The position numbers and the translations under genes are program-made. From Paenibacillus sp. MAHUQ-63 (GTDB lineage: Bacteria; Bacillota; Bacilli; Paenibacillales; NBRC-103111): DNA of 64,000 nucleotides. The notes beneath the pieces are model-generated. The model worked only from the letters and a program-made list of their open reading frames with translations. It was not told where the DNA came from and searched no databases. Positions 26,856-35,545 of the stretch are shown here, in pieces. The stretch spans positions 236,689 through 300,688 of the forward strand of contig NZ_JARADB010000006.1 of the NCBI RefSeq assembly GCF_028765165.1, read 5' to 3'. Position 1 is the first letter of the stretch; each line of letters begins with the position of its first letter.

Positions 26856-26880
26856 TAGGATAAATAACATTATTATCCTA
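26856..26880. promoter_or_regulatory. Inverted repeat in the helD promoter region
   Basis: TAGGATA (26856-26862) and TATCCTA (26874-26880) are the outer parts of an almost symmetric AT-rich palindrome, 70 bases before the helD start. It may be an operator; no regulator is known. Confidence 0.45.
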
Positions 26881-26950
26881 ATATAATTATAGCATGAAGA
26901 CAAGATCAATGTCAAACCGCAATTCATTTGGCGAGAAAAGAGGCGTTGTT

Positions 26951-29485
26951 ATGAGTCTGACAGATCAGGATTGGGCGGCAGAAAAGCGAAGAGTGGAAGA
27001 AGTAACAGCACAAATGAGTGTCAAAATAACAGAACTTACGGAGCAGGTCGGTCTCGTTCAATCCGATGTCGTAGAAATTCGCAAGCATTATTGGGACGAA
27101 GTGACGATGGATATGAGTACGACGGAAGATGCGATGGAATCCATTGCTAGCATGAGGCAGCAATCGGAGGTGCTGGCTGAACGGGAACGTACGCACCGTC
27201 AAGCATCTAAGACATTGGGTAATTTGAAGCGGCTGGTGAGTTCGCCTTATTTTGGCCGTATTGATTTTATCGAGCGGGGAGATCAGACGGCGGAGGCGGT
27301 CTACTTGGGCATTGCTTCTTTTCTGGATGAGGAGGAGGGACTGTATCTCGTGTATGATTGGCGAGCACCTATCTCGAGCTTGTATTACGACTATGCGCCG
27401 GGAGAGGTTGCGTTTACGACACCGGGGGGCACCGTTGAGGGCCGCATGGAGCTGAAGCGGCAGTACGTCATCCGCGACGGGCAAATACGTCTCATGTTCG
27501 ATACCGGCGTGACCATTGGAGATGAGCTGCTGAAGCAGGTGCTCTCCAAAAGCTCCGATGCGCACATGAAAACCATTGTCGCTACGATCCAAAGCGAGCA
27601 GAACCGGATTATCCGCAACGATCAAGCCCGTATGCTGATCGTGCAAGGCGCTGCCGGCAGCGGCAAAACATCGGCGGCACTGCAAAGAGTGGCCTACCTG
27701 CTCTACAAACATCGGGAAACGCTCAGTGCCGATCAGATGGTTTTGTTTTCACCCAATCCGCTGTTCAACCATTACGTATCTAACGTACTCCCGGAGTTAG
27801 GGGAGGAGAACATGCAGCAAACGACCTATCAAGCCTATCTGGAGCACCGGCTGGGCGCTATGTTCGACGTGGAAGACGCGTACATGCAGCTGGAATACGT
27901 ATTGACGCAGGGGCAAGAGCGGGCTGACTACGAAGGGGCTCCGGAGTTGCTGGAGGAGGCATACGCAGCCAGGATAAGCGGAATACAATATAAGTCTTCC
28001 ACATCGTTTCTGGAGGTTATTGAAGCCTATAAAAAGCGTTTGGAGCATGCCGGCATGCGGTTTCACCCTATTCGGTTTCGGGAGAAGGAAGTGCTGGGCG
28101 CAGATCGCCTGACAGCACGTTTCTATAGCTACGATCCGTCGATTAGACTGCCGAACCGTTTGGAATTGATGAAAGGATGGATTGTGGAGCAGTTGGAAAG
28201 CTTTGCCGAGCAGGAGATGGAAGAACCCTGGATCGATGAGGAGATCGAGCTTCTCAGCAACGAAGAATATCACAAAGCATACATGAAGCTCCGCAAAATG
28301 GAAGGCGGCCTCAACGCCTCATTCGATGATTATGAGCAGGAAAGACATCTGCTGGCCCAAGTCGTCATGAAGGAGCACTTAAAACCCGTACGAAGCGCAG
28401 TCAAGCGGCTTGAGTTCGTGGATCTGGTCGGGCTGTACGGGCAGCTTTTCGGGCTTCGGGCGGAGGATGGAGTGGAAGCAGAGGCAGTAGAAGGGGGAGC
28501 AGTAGGAACAGGACTAGGAGTAGGAGCAGGAGCAAGAGTAGGAGTAGATGGAGGAACAGAAGCAGGAGCGGAAGCAGATGCAGCAGCAGAAGCGAGAGTG
28601 GAAGTGGAAGCAACAACGGAGATGGCGGATATGCCGGCCTTCTGGCCGCAAATCTGCAAGCGGACGTTGGAGGAGTTGGCGCATGCCAGACTGCCGTACG
28701 AGGACACGACGCCGTTTCTTTACATGATGGAAGCCGTTCTCGGCTTCCGGACGAACGCCTCCGTGCGTCACGTCATCATCGACGAAGCGCAGGACTACTC
28801 TCCATTTCAGTTGGCCTATCTGAAACGGCTCTTTCCACGCAGCCGCATGACAGCGCTGGGCGACCTCAACCAGGCGATCTTCTCGCACGCTTCCGCGTAC
28901 AGCGAAATCGATCCGATCGCCGCCCTGTACGGGCCGGAACAAACGGAAGTGATCCGTTTGTTCCGCAGTTATCGCTCCACGCGCGAGATCGTGGAGTTCA
29001 CCCGCGGCATCGTGCCGGGCGGCGATGCCATAAAGCCATTCACCCGCGACGGCGCCTTGCCGCGGGTGGTGGTCGCCAGCGATCGCGGATCGCTGCATAG
29101 CGGACTCGCAGCCGAGGTGAACCGGCTGCTCGGGGAGGGCTATGCCTCAATCGCGATCATAACCAAAACCGCGAGCGAGAGTGCGCTCGCGCATCAAGCC
29201 CTTACGCCCCTGCTGCAGGCAGCGCCGGGGCTTATCACCAAAGACAGCCCGACCTTTGAGCCGGGCGTCCTCGTCATCCCTTCGTATCTTGCGAAGGGGG
29301 TCGAATTCGATGCCGTACTCATCTATGATGGTTCCCATCATCAGTACGGCCGTGTGAATGAGCGCAAGCTGTTTTACACGGCTTGCACACGGGCGATGCA
29401 TGAATTGTGCATCTTCACTTTAGGTGAACCAAGCCAGTTTATAACGAGTCAACCACGCGATACTTATGTCAATGTGGAAGGATAA
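26951..29485 (+). CDS. helD: HelD-like RNA polymerase-associated helicase/ATPase
   Basis: 844 residues, a UvrD/Rep-type superfamily 1 protein of the HelD group, which frees and recycles stalled RNA polymerase. An N-terminal coiled-coil (about 5-75) is the arm inserted into RNA polymerase. Walker A GAAGSGKT is at 233-240, the DEAQ motif near 611, ALGDLNQAIF follows, and YTACTRAMHEL is motif VI. Residues ~507-556 are an Ala/Gly/Glu/Val-rich low-complexity insert encoded by a purine-rich simple repeat. ATG 26951 follows AAAGAGG; an upstream ATG at 26894 lacks a site. Confidence 0.88.
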   Translation: MSLTDQDWAAEKRRVEEVTAQMSVKITELTEQVGLVQSDVVEIRKHYWDEVTMDMSTTEDAMESIASMRQQSEVLAERERTHRQASKTLGNLKRLVSSPYFGRIDFIERGDQTAEAVYLGIASFLDEEEGLYLVYDWRAPISSLYYDYAPGEVAFTTPGGTVEGRMELKRQYVIRDGQIRLMFDTGVTIGDELLKQVLSKSSDAHMKTIVATIQSEQNRIIRNDQARMLIVQGAAGSGKTSAALQRVAYLLYKHRETLSADQMVLFSPNPLFNHYVSNVLPELGEENMQQTTYQAYLEHRLGAMFDVEDAYMQLEYVLTQGQERADYEGAPELLEEAYAARISGIQYKSSTSFLEVIEAYKKRLEHAGMRFHPIRFREKEVLGADRLTARFYSYDPSIRLPNRLELMKGWIVEQLESFAEQEMEEPWIDEEIELLSNEEYHKAYMKLRKMEGGLNASFDDYEQERHLLAQVVMKEHLKPVRSAVKRLEFVDLVGLYGQLFGLRAEDGVEAEAVEGGAVGTGLGVGAGARVGVDGGTEAGAEADAAAEARVEVEATTEMADMPAFWPQICKRTLEELAHARLPYEDTTPFLYMMEAVLGFRTNASVRHVIIDEAQDYSPFQLAYLKRLFPRSRMTALGDLNQAIFSHASAYSEIDPIAALYGPEQTEVIRLFRSYRSTREIVEFTRGIVPGGDAIKPFTRDGALPRVVVASDRGSLHSGLAAEVNRLLGEGYASIAIITKTASESALAHQALTPLLQAAPGLITKDSPTFEPGVLVIPSYLAKGVEFDAVLIYDGSHHQYGRVNERKLFYTACTRAMHELCIFTLGEPSQFITSQPRDTYVNVEG

Positions 29486-29550
29486 CGTGCTAGGGCTCGC
29501 TACTTGAAGGAGACTGACATATTGGGGTGGAGAACTCAGTGCGGGCCGCT

Positions 29551-29868
29551 TTATGCCTACTATCCCATTGGCTCAGGGTGTGAGATGTGAGCAATGTCCG
29601 CCTATGACCACTATCCCATTGGCTCAGGGTGTGAGATGTGAGCAATGTCCGCCTATGACCACTATCTCATAGGCTCAGGGTGTGAGATGCGAGGAATGCC
29701 CGCCTATGACCACTATCCCATTGGCTCAGGGTGTGAGATGCAGGGGAATGCTCGCCTTATGGCCACTATCCCATAGGCTCAGGGGTGTGAGATGCGGGGA
29801 AAGCTTGCCTATGACCACTATCCCATAGGCTCAGGGGTGTGAGGTGCGAGGAATGCTCGCCTATGAGT
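29551..29868. repeat. Tandem array of 51-53-bp units (about 6 copies)
   Basis: Units begin near 29551, 29601, 29652, 29703, 29755 and 29808, with a degenerate seventh. Each holds CACTATCCCATTGGCTCAG or a close form, followed by GG(G)TGTGAG. Spacing of CTATCCC is 51, 51, 51, 53 and 52. No frame has a convincing start or ribosome site. It lies directly after helD, with no clear separate terminator. Confidence 0.9.
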
Positions 29869-29889
29869 ATTATCCCCATGAGTCTGGAT

Positions 29890-30560
29890 AACTGAGGAGA
29901 AGGGATAGTGCTGCAAGAGGTAGGTCCGAGGAGGAACTGAGCGAAAGGGATAGTGCCGCAAGCGGCAGGGCCAAGGAAGAACTGAGCGAAAGGGATAGTG
30001 CCGCAAGAGGCAGGTCCGAGGAGAAACTGAGCGAAGGGGATAGTACCGCAAGAGGCAGGGCTGAGGAAGAACTGAGCGAAAGGGATAGTGCCGCAAGCGG
30101 CAGGGCCAAGGAAGAACTGAGCGAAAGGGATAGTGCCGCAAGAGGCAGGTCCGAGGAGAAACTGAGCGAAGGGGATAGTGCCGCAAGAGGCAGATCCGAG
30201 GAAGAACTGAGCGAAAGGGATAGTGCCGCAAGCGGCAGGGCCAAGGAAGAACTGAGCGAAAGGGATAGTGCCGCAAGAGGTAGGTCCGAGGAGAAACTGA
30301 GCGAAGGGGATAGTGCCGCAAGAGGCAGATCCGAGGAAGAACTGAGCGAAAGGGATAGTGCCGCAAGAGGCATGGCCGAGGAAGAACTGAGCGAAAGGGA
30401 TAGTGCCGCAAGAGGCAGGGCTGAGGAAGAACTGAGTGAAGGGGATAGTGCCGCAGCAAGAGGCAAAGTCCTAAAGGAAGAACTGAGCGAAAGGGATAGT
30501 GCCGCAAGAGGCAGTGCCGAGGAAGAAGAACTGAGCGAAGGGGATAGTGCTGCAAGATGC
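29890..30560. repeat. Tandem array of 45-bp units (15 copies), inverted to the previous array
   Basis: GGGATAGTGC recurs at 29902, 29947, 29992, 30037 and so on every 45 bases. One unit is lengthened to 51 and one to 48. Read on the minus strand, each unit contains CACTATCCCTTTCGCTCAG, nearly the core of the left array. Units 5-7 and 8-10 are nearly identical triplets (135-bp higher-order repeat). Several frames stay open (15-residue repeats), but none has a start codon with a ribosome site, so I treat it as non-coding. Confidence 0.9.
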
Positions 30561-30706
30561 GGTGACCAGGTATATGGGGGCAGGTACGGTACGAACGTTT
30601 ATGGTACGTTAAATCAAAGAACCCGCCAATCCCATGTTCGGGGGAGACGGGATCGACGGGTTGCTTTGAGTTGGTCCCTCGACTGATGTAGGAGAGGGGT
30701 GGTGCG

Positions 30707-30832
30707 TTATTGGTTGTGTTCCGCGTCGTACTCACTGGCGAATTCGGCCAGAGACTTCACCTTACCATGTGGATGTCTAGCTTGTTTGCGGCTTTTCCAT
30801 GCTGCTTCATCGCGGCGCTTCGAGTGGCTCAT
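30707..30832 (-). CDS. 41-residue basic small protein, unknown function
   Basis: A short gene below usual length cutoffs. Reading from ATG (30832-30830) it starts MSHSKRRDEAAWKSRKQ, then ARHPHGKVKSLAEFASEYDAEHNQ and TAA at 30707. AGGAGG lies 9 bases before the start, a near-ideal ribosome site. The N-terminal half is strongly basic and the C-terminal half acidic with a possible helix (SLAEFASEYDAE). Small proteins of this sort in Bacillales are often spore or regulatory components, but I recognise no family. It lies between gltB's terminator and the 45-bp array. Confidence 0.72.
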   Translation of the reverse strand: MSHSKRRDEAAWKSRKQARHPHGKVKSLAEFASEYDAEHNQ

Positions 30833-30911
30833 AGCAGAAAACCTCCTATGGTATGCGGATTGGTGTTGCCTTAATAAATTGTGATTTGCGTGGCTGTTTT
30901 ATGCAAGGCGA

Positions 30912-30953
30912 CAAAAAAGCTCCACAAGACTCGGCAGAGTCCTGTGGAGCTTT
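30912..30953 (-). terminator. Intrinsic terminator of gltB
   Basis: AAAGCTCCACA / TGTGGAGCTTT perfect outer stem with GACTC-GGCA-GAGTC inside. On the minus strand it is followed by T6. Confidence 0.9.
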
Positions 30954-30960
30954 CGTTATA

Positions 30961-33900
30961 CTATTCCGTTGCAACGGATTGGTCAGCTTGCATGTTGACC
31001 GGGGAGATACGGATGAAGTTAGTTTCCAGATTGCTGAGCAGACCGTCGATTTTGGCTGCTGCTTCCGGCTGGCCGGAGTTCGCAAGCTCTGTACGGTAAG
31101 CTGTGAGCAATTCGTTCAGATCTTTTTTGCTTTGAACGCCGACAGACTCGATTTTTACTTTCGCGCCTTTGGCGATACGACGTTCGATTGCTGCTTGATC
31201 GAGACCCATTTCAGGTACAAGGCGTTGGTAGATCACGCCGCCTGTCATACCTGCGCAGATCCATGGACCTGGATCTCCCATAACAACGGCGCGGCCGTTC
31301 GTCATGTACTCGAACGCGAAGCCTTTGAGGTTCGCACGAGCCGCAAGTCCGCCAAGCTCATCTTGCAATGGCGTTGTAATTTCGCCGCCGAATACGACGT
31401 CTGCACCGGAGAATCGGATACATGCACGAGTATCTGCGCTGCCTTGGATCAAGAACAAGCCTTTTTGAGCACCGTAACCGAAGGATTTACCCACGCTGCC
31501 GTTGATGAAGGTGTTGTTTTTGCCAAGCGCTTTGACGATGGCGACTTTACCGCCGAACGCCATTTTACCAAGACCGTCCTCGGCACCACCTTGAACGGTG
31601 ATGTCGACGCCGCGGGCATTGAAGGCTGCCAGACCGTTACCTGGAACGGAACCGTCAACAAGGTTCAAAGCAACCGCAGGAAGCTCATCGTAGCTGCCGT
31701 CGAAACGGTCTCTTACGCGGTGACTGGAGTAACGAGTTCCGAGAATACGGGACTCTGCATCCACTTTGGACCAGTTGCGAACGACAGGAGCGTCGAATGC
31801 CACGGACTCAGGGAAGAATTCCAGACCTTCTGCGCCAGCCGCAATACGGATGTCGGAGGATACGGCCGCTTCTTCCATCGCTCTCTCTGCATCGGATACG
31901 AACTGAAGCGGAGCCGGACGAAGGATATCGGACAGATCAATGCGATCCAAGTGGCTGACTTGCTCAAGCAGGTCGGAACGACCTACAAGGTCTTGCAGGC
32001 TCGAGAATCCTAGAGAAGCGACAACTTCACGCACTTCTTCGCCAATACCGCCGAACAAACGAACCAAGCTGTCTACAGCAACGTCGTACTGACGAGGCAC
32101 GAAGCGGCGAAGACCTTTCTCTTCGGCTTCTTCCATGGAATCGATTTGGGTTGCGATACCTACATGGCAAGTGTCCAAGTGACAGCCGCGGCAAGTTGTA
32201 CAACCGATCGATTGCATGGCGATACTTCCGAAGCCTGCACGGTTGGCACCGAGCATAACCATTTTAACAACGTCGGCGCCTGATTTCAGACCACCATCGG
32301 ACCATAGCTCAACGCGGTGACGAAGACCAGCTTCAATCAGAGCGACGTGAGCAAGTTTCGTACCGATCTCGGTAGGAAGACCTACGTGTGTCAAGGAGTG
32401 GATACGAGCCGCACCTGTACCGCCGTCAAAACCGGAAAGGGTAATAACGTCAGCGCCAGCTTTGGCTACACCAACCGCAATTGTACCGATACCTGGAACA
32501 ACCGGGATTTTAACAATAATTTTCGCTTTGCGTCCGCTAGCTTCTTTCAACTCGGAAATGATTTGCGCCAAATCCTCGATCGAGTAGATATCGTGGTTGT
32601 TGGATGGCGAGATCAGGTCGGAGCCGATCGTTGCATTACGAGCAGCTGCGATTTTCGCTGTTACTTTGGAGCCTGGCAAGTGACCGCCTTCGCCCGGTTT
32701 AGCCCCTTGACCGATTTTGATCTCAAGGAAAGCTACTGCGTTAGCAAGCTCTACGTTAACACCGAAGCGTCCGGAGGCTACTTGCGCGCCGCGCGTCTTT
32801 TTGTAACGGCCAAGCATATCTTTAATCTCTCCGCCCTCGCCGTTCATGGTTACCATGTTCAGGCGTTCGCCGGCTTCAGCGTAGGCACGGAAAGCTGTTT
32901 CGTTCTGAGAACCGAAGGACATGGAGGAAATCAGCATCGGCAAGGAATGACCGCCAATGGAGATATCAACCTTCGACGGGTCAAGCGGTTTGCGGCCTTC
33001 GGCCAGCGCTTTCTCCACGTTGAATCCAGCGATATGACGAATGGAAATCGGGTTCTTCTTCTCTTCTTCACGCAGTTTGTCGCGGTAGTCGGCATAAGAT
33101 GCAGCACCGGATGCGGCATCGCCCAATGCCTTCCACATGCGTTGGAAGAAGCGGAAGTTTTTCGCTGCTTTCGCTTTCGGGTTGGTGAAGTCGTTGTAAC
33201 GAGCCTCTGCTTCAGCTTCGAGCTGAGCAAAGCCTGTTCCACCTTTCTCACTACCCAGGTAGTTCACGATATCAAGCACCTCTGCCACTTCCGGATGGAA
33301 GCCGATGGAGGAGAAGAAGCGTGTATAGCCGCGAAGCTCATGCGTACCGATCGTGGAGATGACTTTCTCCAGACCTTTGGTCAGGGCTGCGTATACTTTA
33401 CGAGCTGCCGCCGCGCTGCCGTCTTTGTCGGAAGCTGTGGAGAACAACAGGTAAGGCGAGATCACGTCAGCGCCCAATCCGCAGGCAACTGCGATGTCAT
33501 GCAGGTTGCGAATGGCAGCGGAACGCAGAATTAATGTAACATGACGGCGCAGGTTGTCACCGAATGTAAGCTTTTCTGCACGAAGCGCGATATCGATTTT
33601 GGATACGGCCAGGTGCGGCTCCAGCCACAAGCGATCGTTCTGGTGAGCTTCCGCATCGTCAAGGACGATCAGGGAAGCACCAGCGCGAGCAGCGGCAATA
33701 GCGTCAGCAGCCAAAGCGTCCAAACCGGCGCTCAAGGAAGTTCCTCTTGCGAATGTCGCGGAGAGCACGGCTACTTTGTTGTCACCTTGGGCACGGAACA
33801 AGGCAATTAATTGCTCAAGGGATGGCTGGGACAAATGCTCTTCACTGTCTACGCCGTTCGTACCTTCCAGTACAAGCGGAGCCAGAAGCTCAATCCGCAG

Positions 33901-35511
33901 TTTGTCATCAACCTGTGCATACACCGGAGTACGGGAGCCTGCAATGACACGCGTAGAGAAATGTTCCATTTCACGGTCACGGTCGATCGCCGGGTTCGTA
34001 ACAACCGCTACGCTCTCTTTAATGAAGTCAGGCACATTTTGACGTTCCCATGCGATAGCGGCATGAGGGGAATCGTGACCCAAGGAACGGATCGGCTCTG
34101 CGCCTGTTTCGGACATTGTCTCGATATGGGAGATACCGTCGCGGTCCCAACCGAATGCGCTGTATAGTTGGTCTGTCGCCACAATGTTCTCGTTAAGCTC
34201 AGCCTGCGTATCTGTTTTCACAGGATTCAGATATTTGCGAAGACCGCTAATATTCAGACGCTTGCTTGCGCGCTCGTAGACGAGAGATTGTACTTCATGA
34301 TAAGGAATAACTTGGACGTGTTCGCCTGGAGTCAGCACGACGCCGACTTTCTCGCCTGGAGCGATCGGCTTCGGATCAGCGACCATTTCGCCTACTGTGA
34401 TAACACCTTGCTCGGAAGAGAAGTATAGGGATGAGTCGCTCTCAACCATCCATACCGGACGGAGACCAAGCGCATCCACGCTGAAAATACATTCGTTGCC
34501 GTAACGGGAAACGATACCTGCAGGACCTTGTGCGAAGTGACCCCATACTTGACGGTAGTACACATACAGATCTTGCAGCTCCGGACGGAACTGTTTCATT
34601 TCATTAATAATAGGAGGGAATACCATTTCCATGGCTTCGAAAAGGGATAAGCCAAAACGGTGAATGAACGTTTCGATCGTTCTATTCATGTCTTGGGAGT
34701 CAGAACCGCCGCTAACGAGCGGAACGCCAACCATGTCAGCTTCGATGCGAAGCTTCTTAACCGTGTTGATTTCGCCGTTGTGACCCAGCAGGGAGAACGG
34801 TTGAACACGAAAGAAGCTGGACAACGTGTTCGTGGAATAACGGTTGTGACCGATTGTCACTTGGGAAGCGAAGAGCGGATCCCGTGTGTCGTTAAAATAT
34901 TTTGGCAGAATGCTTGCCGCACCCAATACCTTGTAAGCGGAAGTTACATTGCTTAGGGTCGCTACGTGAACGTTATAACGGTCTTCGATCGCGATATGCA
35001 GCTCAAAAAGGTGATCGGCCACTTGGCCTTCCGTTTTGTTGCTGATCCCGGCGATTTGCCAGAACGTCGGCTCATCGTTCAATCCGTTAGGACCAAGAAC
35101 GGAACTATCAACTTGATTCTCTTGCTCGAGAATGATGGATACGTCGTGGGCTGCAAAAAGCTCACGGATGCCATTCTGAATCTCGGTAACGGTCAGGTCC
35201 AGTTTGCGTGGAACAAAAATATGTCCAACAGAAAAACGGTTGTCATAGGCAAGCTTGCCGTCAAGACCAGCGTCCGTTAATTTCTGTTCCCAAAGAGCAC
35301 GTGGAATGTCAGTTAAAATACCGCAACCGTCGCCTTCACCGTTAATAAAACCTGAACGATGTTCCATTTTTACAAGGGCATCAATCGTTTTTTGGATGTT
35401 ATCACGGGTAGGATGACCGTTCTTTTCAATAATACAAATAATACCGCAGCTGTCGTGTTCGGTGCCTAGTAGATCTTGAAAACGGCCTTCATTACGCATA
35501 ATTTCATTCAT
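30961..35511 (-). CDS. gltB: Glutamate synthase, large (alpha) subunit
   Basis: 1516 residues. Ammonia from glutamine is transferred to 2-oxoglutarate, yielding glutamate. A short propeptide is followed by Cys22 (DSCGIICIIE), the class II glutaminase nucleophile after maturation. The middle and FMN domains follow (KPGEGGHLPGSKV, GFDGGTGAARIHSLTHVGLP), and the 3Fe-4S cysteines are in CTTCRGCHLDTCHVG. The C-terminal beta-helix domain closes it. The small subunit gltD is not in the window. ATG 35511 has its ribosome site 23 bases away, with a hairpin in between. Codon use suggests high expression. Confidence 0.95.
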   Translation of the reverse strand: MNEIMRNEGRFQDLLGTEHDSCGIICIIEKNGHPTRDNIQKTIDALVKMEHRSGFINGEGDGCGILTDIPRALWEQKLTDAGLDGKLAYDNRFSVGHIFVPRKLDLTVTEIQNGIRELFAAHDVSIILEQENQVDSSVLGPNGLNDEPTFWQIAGISNKTEGQVADHLFELHIAIEDRYNVHVATLSNVTSAYKVLGAASILPKYFNDTRDPLFASQVTIGHNRYSTNTLSSFFRVQPFSLLGHNGEINTVKKLRIEADMVGVPLVSGGSDSQDMNRTIETFIHRFGLSLFEAMEMVFPPIINEMKQFRPELQDLYVYYRQVWGHFAQGPAGIVSRYGNECIFSVDALGLRPVWMVESDSSLYFSSEQGVITVGEMVADPKPIAPGEKVGVVLTPGEHVQVIPYHEVQSLVYERASKRLNISGLRKYLNPVKTDTQAELNENIVATDQLYSAFGWDRDGISHIETMSETGAEPIRSLGHDSPHAAIAWERQNVPDFIKESVAVVTNPAIDRDREMEHFSTRVIAGSRTPVYAQVDDKLRIELLAPLVLEGTNGVDSEEHLSQPSLEQLIALFRAQGDNKVAVLSATFARGTSLSAGLDALAADAIAAARAGASLIVLDDAEAHQNDRLWLEPHLAVSKIDIALRAEKLTFGDNLRRHVTLILRSAAIRNLHDIAVACGLGADVISPYLLFSTASDKDGSAAAARKVYAALTKGLEKVISTIGTHELRGYTRFFSSIGFHPEVAEVLDIVNYLGSEKGGTGFAQLEAEAEARYNDFTNPKAKAAKNFRFFQRMWKALGDAASGAASYADYRDKLREEEKKNPISIRHIAGFNVEKALAEGRKPLDPSKVDISIGGHSLPMLISSMSFGSQNETAFRAYAEAGERLNMVTMNGEGGEIKDMLGRYKKTRGAQVASGRFGVNVELANAVAFLEIKIGQGAKPGEGGHLPGSKVTAKIAAARNATIGSDLISPSNNHDIYSIEDLAQIISELKEASGRKAKIIVKIPVVPGIGTIAVGVAKAGADVITLSGFDGGTGAARIHSLTHVGLPTEIGTKLAHVALIEAGLRHRVELWSDGGLKSGADVVKMVMLGANRAGFGSIAMQSIGCTTCRGCHLDTCHVGIATQIDSMEEAEEKGLRRFVPRQYDVAVDSLVRLFGGIGEEVREVVASLGFSSLQDLVGRSDLLEQVSHLDRIDLSDILRPAPLQFVSDAERAMEEAAVSSDIRIAAGAEGLEFFPESVAFDAPVVRNWSKVDAESRILGTRYSSHRVRDRFDGSYDELPAVALNLVDGSVPGNGLAAFNARGVDITVQGGAEDGLGKMAFGGKVAIVKALGKNNTFINGSVGKSFGYGAQKGLFLIQGSADTRACIRFSGADVVFGGEITTPLQDELGGLAARANLKGFAFEYMTNGRAVVMGDPGPWICAGMTGGVIYQRLVPEMGLDQAAIERRIAKGAKVKIESVGVQSKKDLNELLTAYRTELANSGQPEAAAKIDGLLSNLETNFIRISPVNMQADQSVATE

Positions 35512-35543
35512 TGCTCAGGTCAGTCGCCTGACCGTCACCTCCC
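35512..35543 (-). promoter_or_regulatory. gltB ribosome site bridged to the start codon by a hairpin
   Basis: On the minus strand GGGAGGTGA (35543-35535) is separated from ATG 35511 by 23 bases. Sixteen of these form GGTCAG-GCGA-CTGACC (35533-35518), a GNRA-loop hairpin. Folding it leaves an effective spacing of 7 bases. No other start codon with a ribosome site is available. Confidence 0.7.
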
Positions 35544-35545
35544 AT

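Noticed and set aside
29551..30560. CRISPR array
   Set aside because: Repeats are contiguous with no unique spacers, and no cas genes are present.
30372..30686. Plus-strand frame with EELSERDSAARG repeats
   Set aside because: No suitable start codon at the array's beginning, and a poor one in the middle; best explained by the tandem DNA repeat.
29818..30735. 305-codon minus-strand frame with 15-residue repeats
   Set aside because: It starts at a GTG without ribosome site inside the 41-residue gene; the repeats reflect the 45-bp DNA array, and other frames are equally open.
32317..33534. 405-codon plus-strand frame, and several others, opposite gltB
   Set aside because: Antisense shadows of gltB codon bias; no initiation signals.
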